NCBI GenBank assembly: GCA_037190845.1
Contig: JBBCJI010000026.1
Span: forward strand, 1-64,000
Direction of reading: 5' to 3'
Source of the DNA: JBEBVQ01 sp037190845
GTDB lineage: Bacteria; Bacteroidota; Bacteroidia; Chitinophagales; Chitinophagaceae
DNA length: 64,000 nucleotides
Numbering within the stretch: the stretch's first letter is position 1; the number at the start of each line of letters is the position of its first letter. A program made the translations under genes and the position numbers. The notes under the pieces are model-generated. The model did not search any database and was not told where the DNA came from. It was given only the letters and a program-made list of their open reading frames with translations. Below, piece by piece: positions 7,225-15,389 of this stretch.

Positions 7225-8598
7225 CTATTCTTTGGAAAATGCCGCCAGGATGTCGTACTCGGTAAGTATATGATATTGGCCGCTTTCATCCTTTGCCAGG
7301 ACAGCTTTATTTTCTTTGTTGATGTAATGAGTAAGACGTTCCACCGGTGTTGTCATTTCCACAACCGGCAGCATTTTTTCCTGTACATCAGCAATGTTCA
7401 AATCCTTTATCTGCGCATCTTCCATCAGCTTCCGGAACAGCCCGCTCTGCGTTACGGCTCCGGTAATCTCTCCGTTTTTCATAACGGGGATCTGCTCCAC
7501 ATCATATTTCTTCATAAGCTCCAAAGCATCCGACACCTTTCCGTCATGATCAATGGTCAGCAGACGGCGCAGCCCCAGACCTCCGATCAGGTCCCCCACC
7601 GTTTTCACCTCCAGAAAACCCCTGTCAAGCATCCATTCGTCATTATATATTTTGCCAACATAACGACTGCCATGATCATGGAAGACAACGACTACCAGAT
7701 CATCCGGCTTCAGCCTTGATCTCAACTGGCGTAACCCGGCAATAACAGATCCTGCAGAATAACCCACAAAAATGCCCTCCTCCTTGGTAATGCGGCGGGC
7801 CATTACGGCGCCATCTTTATCCGTTACTTTTTCAAAATGATCAATGGCTTCTTTAATATAATTTTCCGGGAGAAAATCTTCCCCGAAGCCTTCGGAAATG
7901 TATGGATGCACTTCTCCCATATCCAATTCGCCGGTGTCAAACCACTTCTTCAGCAACGATCCATACGAGTCAATCGCCCATACCTGCACACCCGGATTCT
8001 GATCTTTCAAATACTTACCAGTCCCCACAATCGTACCGCCGGTACCGGCTGCCACCACGAGGTGTGTTATTTTACCTTCTGTCTGTTCCCATATTTCGGG
8101 ACCTGTCTGCTCATAATGCGCCTGACGGTTTGCCAGATTATCATACTGGTTTACATACCAGGAATTAGGAATTTCCTTTGCCAGTCTTTTAGATACGGAA
8201 TAATACGAGCGCGGATCTTCCGGCTCCACATTCGTAGGGCATACGATCACCTCGGCTCCCATGGCTTTCAGCATATCCACCTTTTCTTTCGATTGTTTGT
8301 CGGTAGTAGTGAAGATGCAACGATAGCCTTTTATGATTGCCGCCAACGCCAAGCCCATGCCGGTATTACCCGAAGTACCCTCAATAATGGTACCGCCGGG
8401 CTTTATCTTTCCTTCCTGCTCTGCTACTTCCAGCATCTTCAGCGCCATACGGTCTTTGATCGAATTACCCGGATTGAATGTCTCGACTTTGGCATACACG
8501 GGGCAAGGGAGATCAGCCACAACTTTATTGAGGCGGATCAACGGCGTATTGCCAATCGTTTGAAGGATATGATCGTAAACACGTTTGTTGCTGTTCAT
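7225..8598 (-). CDS. Cystathionine beta-synthase
   Basis: 457 residues from the chosen ATG at 8598 (MNSNKRVYDHIL). A further in-frame upstream ATG would add 28 unconserved residues. The fold-type II PLP domain occupies about 1-320, with the Schiff-base Lys48 in NPGNSIKDR, the phosphate loop GTSGNTG and the glycine-rich AGTGGT. Two CBS domains follow (about 335-457; LTIDHDGKVSDAL, IPVMKNGEITG). This is the layout of cystathionine beta-synthase, which condenses serine (or O-acetylserine) with homocysteine. There is no N-terminal heme-binding extension. The CBS pair may bind adenosyl ligands. Cysteine synthase activity is a possible alternative. The membrane-protein gene follows at 3 bp. Confidence 0.9.
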   Translation of the reverse strand: MNSNKRVYDHILQTIGNTPLIRLNKVVADLPCPVYAKVETFNPGNSIKDRMALKMLEVAEQEGKIKPGGTIIEGTSGNTGMGLALAAIIKGYRCIFTTTDKQSKEKVDMLKAMGAEVIVCPTNVEPEDPRSYYSVSKRLAKEIPNSWYVNQYDNLANRQAHYEQTGPEIWEQTEGKITHLVVAAGTGGTIVGTGKYLKDQNPGVQVWAIDSYGSLLKKWFDTGELDMGEVHPYISEGFGEDFLPENYIKEAIDHFEKVTDKDGAVMARRITKEEGIFVGYSAGSVIAGLRQLRSRLKPDDLVVVVFHDHGSRYVGKIYNDEWMLDRGFLEVKTVGDLIGGLGLRRLLTIDHDGKVSDALELMKKYDVEQIPVMKNGEITGAVTQSGLFRKLMEDAQIKDLNIADVQEKMLPVVEMTTPVERLTHYINKENKAVLAKDESGQYHILTEYDILAAFSKE

Positions 8599-8703
8599 AA
8601 AATTCTGGTTGATGCGGGGCGAAGATAAGAAATTGATGTATTTAATACCGTCCGGGGGCAGATAAACATCTGCGATAACCATTACCGAGCGACCACGAGC
8701 ATT

Positions 8704-8728
8704 GGGGTGACCGCGAGGATCGCCCCTA
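8704..8728. repeat. GGGGTGACC...GATCGCCCCTA hairpin repeat
   Basis: GGGGTGA (8704-8710) pairs with TCGCCCC (8720-8726), with one G-U pair. It belongs with the GTAGGGG-type hairpins near 33.5 and 40.8 kb. Its CCCCTA end supplies the TAG stop codon of recG (minus strand). Confidence 0.55.
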
Positions 8729-10756
8729 CATGATCTTCCCCCATTCCGACTGATCTGCCTGCTGCGATAAAAAATATCTCAAAGGCTGGTGCTCCGGTCG
8801 GGTAAGAGATGCATCAGAGGCAAGCAAATGCCGGGCGGCTTCGCGGGTTTCTTCGAGCAGCCCCATATCACGGGCAATATCTGCCAGGCGAAATTTCATC
8901 ACACCACTTTGCCGGGTACCATAGAGATCACCCGGTCCACGCATTTCAAGGTCTTTCTCTGCAATGACAAACCCGTTTGAGGTAGACGTCATGATCTGCA
9001 TCCGCTTGCTGCTGTCATCAGAAAGATCATTACCCGTCATCAGGACACAATAAGACTGCTCCCCGCCACGCCCCACGCGCCCACGCAACTGATGTAACTG
9101 GGAAAGGCCGAAACGCTCGGCGCTTTCCACCACCATCACCGTTGCATTCGGCACATTCACCCCTACTTCGATCACAGTAGTCGCAACCATTATCTGTGCC
9201 TGCCCTTCTATAAACCGCTGCATATTACGTGTGCGTTCGGCAGCTTCCTGTTTACCATGCACCATGGCAATATGATATTTATGATCGGGAAACCATACCT
9301 TCACCTGCTCGAAGCCCTCACGCAGACTTTCATAATCCATTTTCTCCGATTCTTCAATCAACGGATATACGATATACGCCTGCCGGCCGTTATCGATTTC
9401 CCGCCGCACAAACTCCATCACCTGTGCCCTTGCACGATCTGTACGATGCACCGTTTTAATCTCCCGGCGTCCGGGCGGCAACTCGTCAATCACCGACACA
9501 TCCAGATCACCGTACAGGGTAAGTGCAAGTGTCCGGGGTATCGGCGTAGCCGTCATCACCAGCACATGAGGCGGATATGCATTTTTAACCCATAGTCTAG
9601 CTCTTTGCGCCACACCAAAACGGTGCTGCTCATCAATAACGGCCATGCCGAGATTTTGAAACTGTACCGATTCCTCGATCAGCGCATGAGTGCCAATCAC
9701 CACGGGTAATGACCCATCGGCGAGCCCCTTCAACAGAGACTTCCGGTCTTTCCCCTTTGTTGAGCCCGTCAGTACAGCCACGGGGATATTCATTTTTTCC
9801 AACAACGCATGCACGCCCTGGTAATGTTGCTGCGCCAGCACTTCCGTTGGCGCCATCAAGCAGGCCTGGAAGCCATTATCAAGCGCGAGCAGCATCGCCA
9901 TGATGGCCACCATGGTTTTTCCGCTGCCCACATCGCCCTGTACCAGCCGGTTCATTTGCCTGCCGGTAGCCGTATCCTGCCTTATTTCTTTGAGCACCCT
10001 TTTTTGGGCATTGGTAAGCTGAAACGGAAGATGATTATGATAAAAGCCATTGAAATAATCCCCTACTTTATCAAATACCCAACCCGGTGAAACGGTACGC
10101 TGCAGCCGCAGCCGGGCAATCGTCATCTGCGAAATGAACAGCTCCTCCCATTTCAGCCGGAAGCGGGCCATTTCAAGATGCTCTGCCGAATCAGGGAAAT
10201 GTATCCAGCGTAATGCATGATAACGATTGCAGAGATGATAACGGCTTATAATCTCCGCCGGGAGTATCTCCGGAATATCTCCCGGGGCTGTTTTTTCGAA
10301 TAATGCCTGCGTAAGCCTGGCAAAGGATCGATTGGTGACACCACGGGCGATCAGCTTCTGAGTAGATGAATAAACAGGCTGCAGACCTGGAGATGCCGTT
10401 TCCGCGTTCAGCGGCTCTATTTCGGGATGGGCAATATTATAAACGCCATTAAAATAGTTCACTTTACCAAACACAATATATCGCTGGTATTCCTGCAATG
10501 ATTTACGCACCCATTGTATTCCCTGAAACCAGATCAGCTCAATACTACCGCTATCATCGTAAAGTGTCGCCACCAGGCGCTTTTTCCGGCCTTCTCCATC
10601 TTCAAAAATATTGGTTAGCGTACCCGTGATCTGTATATACTCCTGCTGTCCGGCAGCAGCACGGATGGGTGTGATACGTGTGCGGTCGAAATAACGATAG
10701 GGATAATGATACAGCAAATCCCCGAATACCTCTATATCCAACTCTTTGCGCAACAA
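8726..10756 (-). CDS. recG: ATP-dependent DNA helicase RecG (start codon uncertain)
   Basis: At least 676 residues. An OB-fold wedge domain comes first, then SF2 helicase motifs: Walker A GDVGSGKT (274-281), DEQHRFG (motif II), TATPIPRTL (motif III) and QLRGRVGRG (motif VI). RecG remodels stalled replication forks and branched DNA. The first permitted codon in frame is a TTG at 10756. However, the frame stays open to about 10846 and encodes the conserved RecG N-terminal sequence ESPIEFLKGVGPQRGELL, which precedes that TTG. The true start therefore lies upstream and must use a rare codon such as CTG (10807) or ATT (10828 or 10834), unless the sequence contains an error. The TAG stop lies in a repeat. 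Confidence 0.93.
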   Translation of the reverse strand: MLRKELDIEVFGDLLYHYPYRYFDRTRITPIRAAAGQQEYIQITGTLTNIFEDGEGRKKRLVATLYDDSGSIELIWFQGIQWVRKSLQEYQRYIVFGKVNYFNGVYNIAHPEIEPLNAETASPGLQPVYSSTQKLIARGVTNRSFARLTQALFEKTAPGDIPEILPAEIISRYHLCNRYHALRWIHFPDSAEHLEMARFRLKWEELFISQMTIARLRLQRTVSPGWVFDKVGDYFNGFYHNHLPFQLTNAQKRVLKEIRQDTATGRQMNRLVQGDVGSGKTMVAIMAMLLALDNGFQACLMAPTEVLAQQHYQGVHALLEKMNIPVAVLTGSTKGKDRKSLLKGLADGSLPVVIGTHALIEESVQFQNLGMAVIDEQHRFGVAQRARLWVKNAYPPHVLVMTATPIPRTLALTLYGDLDVSVIDELPPGRREIKTVHRTDRARAQVMEFVRREIDNGRQAYIVYPLIEESEKMDYESLREGFEQVKVWFPDHKYHIAMVHGKQEAAERTRNMQRFIEGQAQIMVATTVIEVGVNVPNATVMVVESAERFGLSQLHQLRGRVGRGGEQSYCVLMTGNDLSDDSSKRMQIMTSTSNGFVIAEKDLEMRGPGDLYGTRQSGVMKFRLADIARDMGLLEETREAARHLLASDASLTRPEHQPLRYFLSQQADQSEWGKIM

Positions 10757-10891
10757 TTCTCCTCGTTGCGGGCCTACACCTTTTAAAAACTCTATAGGTG
10801 ACTCCAGTATACCGGCACTATTCGTAATGTGAATATTTTTACCTGTTTATTTACAAATACAATTGCATACCAACAACTAATGCAACCCGCA

Positions 10892-11584
10892 TTATATACG
10901 TATTATCAGTTCCAGCCCACCACGTAACGTCAGATATTCCAATGAATATGGCCTGCCGAGCTGCACTTCGGGACGGGCATAACCTACACTGCCGACCAGG
11001 CCGGCGCCCAACCGCGGAGAAAAATACCAGGTAGGACGTATGGAAGCGCCGGTATAGAACGCCGATGCATATCCTTTTTTATACTCGCTACGGGTATGTG
11101 GCATTGTTTTTACTTCGTGTATAATCTCCGGTGTGGTAACGGTTGTCACTCCCAATAACGCTGCTATGTTGATCTGCAAATCCGGCAACAACCGGATATT
11201 GGCATAAGGACCGGCAGCAGCCGTAAAGATCGTATAAGGCGTCGCATCCACCTTTGCAGCTCCTGCATTGACATCAGCTTCAAGTATCAGCGCTGCTGCT
11301 TTTTCCGCATTGTAAGCATGCCCCTGCAGGATCAGCTCTCCGGCAATGCCCCAGGATCTGTTGATCGCACAACGACCTGAAATAGCTGCAAACATTCCGT
11401 TTTTTGCAAGACCGAAAGGAGGATTATCCTCACGCGCAAGCGCTGAAGACACGGTCGCTATACCTCCCGAGACCGTTACGGCAAACTTGTTTTCTTCCAC
11501 CGGTTCCTGTGCATGCAAAAAACCGGTACAGAAAACAACAGCCAGCAGGCATATTCCTGTTTTTCTTAAATGAGTCATTATCAA
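10892..11584 (-). CDS. Outer-membrane beta-barrel protein, unknown function
   Basis: 230 residues. Signal peptide MIMTHLRKTGICLLAVVFCTGFLHAQ, with cleavage likely after HAQ. The mature part is rich in alternating hydrophobic and small residues and aromatic strand ends, and it closes with ELIIRI, as in 8- to 10-strand OmpA-like barrels of Bacteroidota. Glycine- and alanine-rich strands (GLVGSVGYA, GGLELIIRI) support this. It begins 18 bp after the stop of the carbonic anhydrase gene and is probably cotranscribed. The role is not known; a porin or a surface-structure protein is possible. Confidence 0.75.
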   Translation of the reverse strand: MIMTHLRKTGICLLAVVFCTGFLHAQEPVEENKFAVTVSGGIATVSSALAREDNPPFGLAKNGMFAAISGRCAINRSWGIAGELILQGHAYNAEKAAALILEADVNAGAAKVDATPYTIFTAAAGPYANIRLLPDLQINIAALLGVTTVTTPEIIHEVKTMPHTRSEYKKGYASAFYTGASIRPTWYFSPRLGAGLVGSVGYARPEVQLGRPYSLEYLTLRGGLELIIRI

Positions 11585-11602
11585 GACGGATATATTTAAG
11601 GT

Positions 11603-12352
11603 CTATTCCTTTTCCAGGATAAAACGATTATTGAGCGCCTGTACCGGCCGGGCATTATTATGATACAAAGAAGCAAAAAAACTGATCTGCTCCGGAGAGG
11701 CCGTCAAAGGTTCTTTAAATACTACAAACTGTACGGCATGAGTACACGGCGGTGTGGTAAGCGATCCTGAATAGGTATAAAAACCGCGGGATTCCGGTAT
11801 GATCTCATTGAGATCAAGTGTAAGGCCGGTTGTGATTTCTGTCTTTTTCACATCAGGCACACTGCTGAAAATTGTTTTCAGGAAAGGGTTTTCAGCGCCT
11901 TCTTCGATCATACGGGCATACACAAGTATATTACCTGTCCCGTCTGTATGCACCACATGCAGCTCCATCGGAGCGGCCACACCATCTATCGTATGTTCGC
12001 TTCTGTGGTGCAGATGTAGCTGTGCAAAACGATACCGGTCTCCGTTAAATACCGTAGTACTCTGATCATCCGAAGCATTGACCTGAATAGTATGTCCGTT
12101 GTCTACTATTTTCATCGAAAACGGCGCATAGGCAATTTCGATGTCCGGTATATCGTTAGTACTTACCGCCTTTTCCGTCGGGATGTTGATCGGAGATTGC
12201 GCTTTGGTACCACATTCTGCATAACCAATATTTTGCCAATCGGGATTTTCATATTCCCAATGCGCTTCTTCCCGGATCACTTCGGCCGATTTATTGCATC
12301 CTGTGACCAATATGATCATACCAGCAAAAAAAGCGTACAACGTTGTTCTCAT
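11603..12352 (-). CDS. Alpha-class carbonic anhydrase, lipoprotein
   Basis: 249 residues. A lipoprotein signal ends LVTGC with Cys19 as the lipid site. The alpha-carbonic anhydrase fold shows the three zinc ligands His113 and His115 (QLHLHHRSEH) and His132 (ELHVVH). The gate residues are within RSEH, the probable proton-shuttle His87 is in DNGHTIQV, and SLTTPPC is the conserved C-terminal motif. It interconverts CO2 and bicarbonate, and the lipid anchor places it in the periplasm or outer membrane. It heads a likely two-gene transcript with the beta-barrel gene. All key residues are intact. Confidence 0.95.
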   Translation of the reverse strand: MRTTLYAFFAGMIILVTGCNKSAEVIREEAHWEYENPDWQNIGYAECGTKAQSPINIPTEKAVSTNDIPDIEIAYAPFSMKIVDNGHTIQVNASDDQSTTVFNGDRYRFAQLHLHHRSEHTIDGVAAPMELHVVHTDGTGNILVYARMIEEGAENPFLKTIFSSVPDVKKTEITTGLTLDLNEIIPESRGFYTYSGSLTTPPCTHAVQFVVFKEPLTASPEQISFFASLYHNNARPVQALNNRFILEKE

Positions 12353-12478
12353 AGTTATATCCGTTTTCAGAAAAATTAATTCTACAGGCTAATATACGCC
12401 ATCATGCGGATATCAATCAATATAATCCGGAACTGATGTATGGTTCTACGTTCGTGAATGTCAGTACAATGACTGAAT

Positions 12479-13054
12479 TCAAAGCAGGGAAAATGATTTT
12501 ATGGTAACAGGCTGCCTGTTTTCACCGGTTTCTTTCAACAGCACCAGATTATTGGCGAAACATATCCGGGCATATATCTTATTACTGAAAACCGCCCATA
12601 CCCTTTTATATTGATCACTGCTCAGACCGGAAGCAATCACCAGCGCGCCGGGATGTTTCAGTGATTTCATCTTACTATTACCGACAGGCTTAATGACTCC
12701 GGATATTTTACGCACCAGAGACGAAATGAAAGTCACCTGCCGGGGCTCAATGAGGATGGAACCGGTCTCATCGGACGGGTAAAAACCCGCAAGTTCCACA
12801 TTCGCAGAACGAAGACGCTTGAAACAGAAATCATCCAGTTTCCTGACCAGTTCTTCCTCCGCATCAGACTGTATGGAAAACGCCATTAGCGCCAGATAGG
12901 GAGTATGATCCAAGCCTGGATATGCGCCTACCAAACCGGCAATTTGCTGCTTAAATGCAGTCACCTCACCGGCGATCTCCCCGTTGGGATATACGGCGAT
13001 CATATAGTCAACCGGTACAGGACGTGGCTCCCAGCCAAATAATGTTTGTTGCAT
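12479..13054 (-). CDS. Hypothetical protein resembling 2'-5' RNA ligase/2H phosphoesterases, motifs degenerate
   Basis: 191 residues, soluble. The first half starts with DYMIAVYPNGEIAGEV and a helix, then LDHTPYLALM. The second half has LKHPGALVIASGL followed by SDQYKRVW. This two-lobe pattern and strand-helix order are like the 2H phosphoesterase fold of the 2'-5' RNA ligase family. The signature is H-x-T/S in each lobe, whereas here the histidines are followed by TP and PG. If related, it may be inactive or altered. It lies 36 bp after the E1 dehydrogenase gene and is likely cotranscribed. No function is assigned. Confidence 0.6.
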   Translation of the reverse strand: MQQTLFGWEPRPVPVDYMIAVYPNGEIAGEVTAFKQQIAGLVGAYPGLDHTPYLALMAFSIQSDAEEELVRKLDDFCFKRLRSANVELAGFYPSDETGSILIEPRQVTFISSLVRKISGVIKPVGNSKMKSLKHPGALVIASGLSSDQYKRVWAVFSNKIYARICFANNLVLLKETGENRQPVTIKSFSLL

Positions 13055-13090
13055 CCCTTACTCCTGAGCTTACTGACTAACTGTAAACAA

Positions 13091-15148
13091 TTAATAACGT
13101 AATAGTCCGGCGATTTTTGCGGCCACTTTATCAGCATTGGGGAGCATTGCTGCTTCCAGTCCTGTATTCATTGGCACTGCCGGCAGATCAAGCGCACCGA
13201 TCGTTTGTACCGGGGCATCCAGATATTGAAAGCACTGTTGCGCGATACGCCCGGCAAGGGCTTCACAGAAAGAATTACGCAGTTGCTCCTCTGTGAGCAC
13301 GATACACTTCCCATGTTTTTTCACCGTTTCAAATACCAGATCTTCATCACAGGGATAAATAGTACGCAGGTCAACCACTTCTACACATCCCGGGAATTGC
13401 TTCGCAGCATTTTTTGCCCAATAAACGCCCATACCGTAGGTGATGATACAAAGCGATTCACCATTATCTACAGTATCGGGATCCGCTTCCAGCACTACCC
13501 TTCCCTTGCCCAGCGGCAATACATAATCGCGGCCAGGCTCTACTGTCTTTGCATCTTCGGTGCCGGGGACCTTACTCCAGTATAACCCTTTATGCTCCAG
13601 CATCACTACCGGATTGGGGTCCAGAAATGCGGCCTTCATCAATCCTTTCATATCCGCTGCATTAGACGGATAGGCAATTTTGATCCCCTTTATGGTTGCC
13701 AGTGTGCTTTCCACACTCCCACTATGATAGGGGCCACCACCGCCATAAGCGCCGATCGGCACACGGATCACACAGGATACGGGATACTTACCGCAGCTCA
13801 GGTAGCACGATTTGCTTATTTCAGTCACAAGCTGGTTCATTCCCGGATAGATATAATCGGCAAACTGTACCTCCACAATGGGCTTCAGACCTACGGCGCT
13901 CATACCAATCGTGGAACCGATTATATATGCTTCCTGTATGGCGGTATTGAACACACGCTCATCACCAAATTTATCCGCCAGCGTAGCTGCTTCCCGGAAA
14001 ACGCCACCTAATCGCCGCCCTACATCCTGCCCGTAAAACAATGCTTCAGGATAATCCTGCAAGATCTCTTCCACGGCGTGCAAAGCTGCATCCACCATTA
14101 CTGATTTATCTTTACCCGAGGGGAGACGCACTCCTTTTTCGTCTACGGCCGGCGTAGGCACAAACACGTGATCGGCAACGGTAGCCGGGTCCGGATCAGA
14201 AGCAGCCACAGCCGCAGCAAATTCCTGTGCTACAAAAGCCTGCTCTTCTGCCTCTATCGCATCAAGTTGGTCTTCTGTATATCCCTTTTGCAACAAAAGC
14301 TTTCTCAGTTTCGGACCGGGGTCATCCACCATATGTTTGGCGAGATCCTCTTCCGTACGGTACCATTCCTTCCGTACACCCGAAGTATGGTGTCCCAGCA
14401 GAGGAACTTTGGCATGTACGAGTATAGGTTTTCGTTCTTTCCGTACCCAGTCTATGGTATACTTCATTGTTTTATACGCATCAGGAAAATCGGCCCCGTT
14501 CACCCGCACACGTTCCATACCTTTAAAACCTGCGGCATATTCATATGCATCCATGGTACGGGCTTCATCGCTGCTTACCGAAATCCCCCAATCATTATCC
14601 TGCACCAGATAAATGACTGGTAATTCATGCAATACGGCAAACTGGAAGGCTTCGCTCACCTCTCCTTCCGTAACACTGCCATCTCCCAGAGAGCATACAA
14701 CCACCGGGGGTGCTTCAAAAGATCGTAACTGCTGACTTTCGATATATTGTATTCCCTGCGCCACACCCGTGGTAGGGATCACCTGCATACCGGTGGCGCT
14801 GCTCTGATGAATGATCTTCGGGAAATTGTCGCGCCGGATATTAGGATGGTTGTAATACGCTCTCCCCCCGGTAAACGGATCTTCTCCCTTGGCCAGCAAC
14901 TGCAGCATGAGTTCATATGGCCTGTAACCCATACCCAGCATCAGGCTTTCATCGCGATAATAAGGGCTTACATAATCATCAGGCCGGAGCAGGAAGCCGG
15001 TAGCGAGCTGAATAGCTTCGTGACCACGCGAAGTACTGTGGACATATTTGCATATCTGGCGGTTGGCATCATAGGTTTCCGCCATAGCCCGGGCTGTCAT
15101 CATCAGCCTGTAAGCCTTTAATAATGTATCTTTTGAAAGCATGGACAT
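13091..15148 (-). CDS. Fused alpha/beta E1 component of a 2-oxoacid dehydrogenase complex
   Basis: 685 residues from the start chosen at 15148 (MSMLSKDTLL). A longer frame begins at 15232, but it would place the start upstream of the TACCTTTG promoter element. The N-terminal half is E1-alpha: it has the thiamine-diphosphate motif GDGSVTEGE (about 155-163), and STSRGHEA and HHTSGVRKEW are conserved. The C-terminal half from about 350 is E1-beta (FYGQDVGRRLGGVF, YPSNAADMKGL, LTEEQLRNSF). Fused E1 enzymes of this type decarboxylate branched-chain 2-oxoacids or pyruvate and pass the acyl group to lipoyl E2. No E2 or E3 gene is in the window, so the substrate is undetermined. Confidence 0.92.
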   Translation of the reverse strand: MSMLSKDTLLKAYRLMMTARAMAETYDANRQICKYVHSTSRGHEAIQLATGFLLRPDDYVSPYYRDESLMLGMGYRPYELMLQLLAKGEDPFTGGRAYYNHPNIRRDNFPKIIHQSSATGMQVIPTTGVAQGIQYIESQQLRSFEAPPVVVCSLGDGSVTEGEVSEAFQFAVLHELPVIYLVQDNDWGISVSSDEARTMDAYEYAAGFKGMERVRVNGADFPDAYKTMKYTIDWVRKERKPILVHAKVPLLGHHTSGVRKEWYRTEEDLAKHMVDDPGPKLRKLLLQKGYTEDQLDAIEAEEQAFVAQEFAAAVAASDPDPATVADHVFVPTPAVDEKGVRLPSGKDKSVMVDAALHAVEEILQDYPEALFYGQDVGRRLGGVFREAATLADKFGDERVFNTAIQEAYIIGSTIGMSAVGLKPIVEVQFADYIYPGMNQLVTEISKSCYLSCGKYPVSCVIRVPIGAYGGGGPYHSGSVESTLATIKGIKIAYPSNAADMKGLMKAAFLDPNPVVMLEHKGLYWSKVPGTEDAKTVEPGRDYVLPLGKGRVVLEADPDTVDNGESLCIITYGMGVYWAKNAAKQFPGCVEVVDLRTIYPCDEDLVFETVKKHGKCIVLTEEQLRNSFCEALAGRIAQQCFQYLDAPVQTIGALDLPAVPMNTGLEAAMLPNADKVAAKIAGLLRY

Positions 15149-15172
15149 ATGCAGGTCAGTATGTAAGAAGCG

Positions 15173-15180
15173 CAAAGGTA
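15173..15180 (-). promoter_or_regulatory. -7 element upstream of the fused E1 gene
   Basis: On the minus strand TACCTTTG matches TAnnTTTG and ends 24 bp before the ATG at 15148. No TTG -33 element is obvious. Its position argues for the shorter E1 start. Confidence 0.45.
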
Positions 15181-15238
15181 CATTATTCGTATGTGAATGA
15201 GGGAATCGCGGGATATGTTTGCCGGGGCGCATTTTATG

Positions 15239-15326
15239 TGAGCATTTGAAAATGAGCCAATGAACGTAATGTTTTTTTCAAAGCAGGTACATTTTCAAAT
15301 GCTCAAATTTTCAAATTGGCTAATTA
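15239..15326. repeat. A/T-rich inverted repeat with TTTTCAAAT motifs (copy A)
   Basis: A perfect 16-bp inverted repeat (15239-15254 with 15290-15305; arm core GCATTTGAAAATG) is followed by a second ATTTTCAAATTGGCT motif. Positions 15290-15326 match 39508-39544 with five differences in 37. It lies between divergent genes, so it is not a terminator. Confidence 0.7.
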
Positions 15327-15363
15327 AGTTGATACAACAGTTTTTATATGAACACAGAACCAT

Positions 15364-15371
15364 TATTTTTG
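15364..15371 (+). promoter_or_regulatory. -7 element upstream of the YfhO gene
   Basis: TATTTTTG matches TAnnTTTG and ends 18 bp before the ATG. No well-placed TTG is seen upstream. Confidence 0.45.
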
Positions 15372-15389
15372 TTTCGTTAAAATATTATT

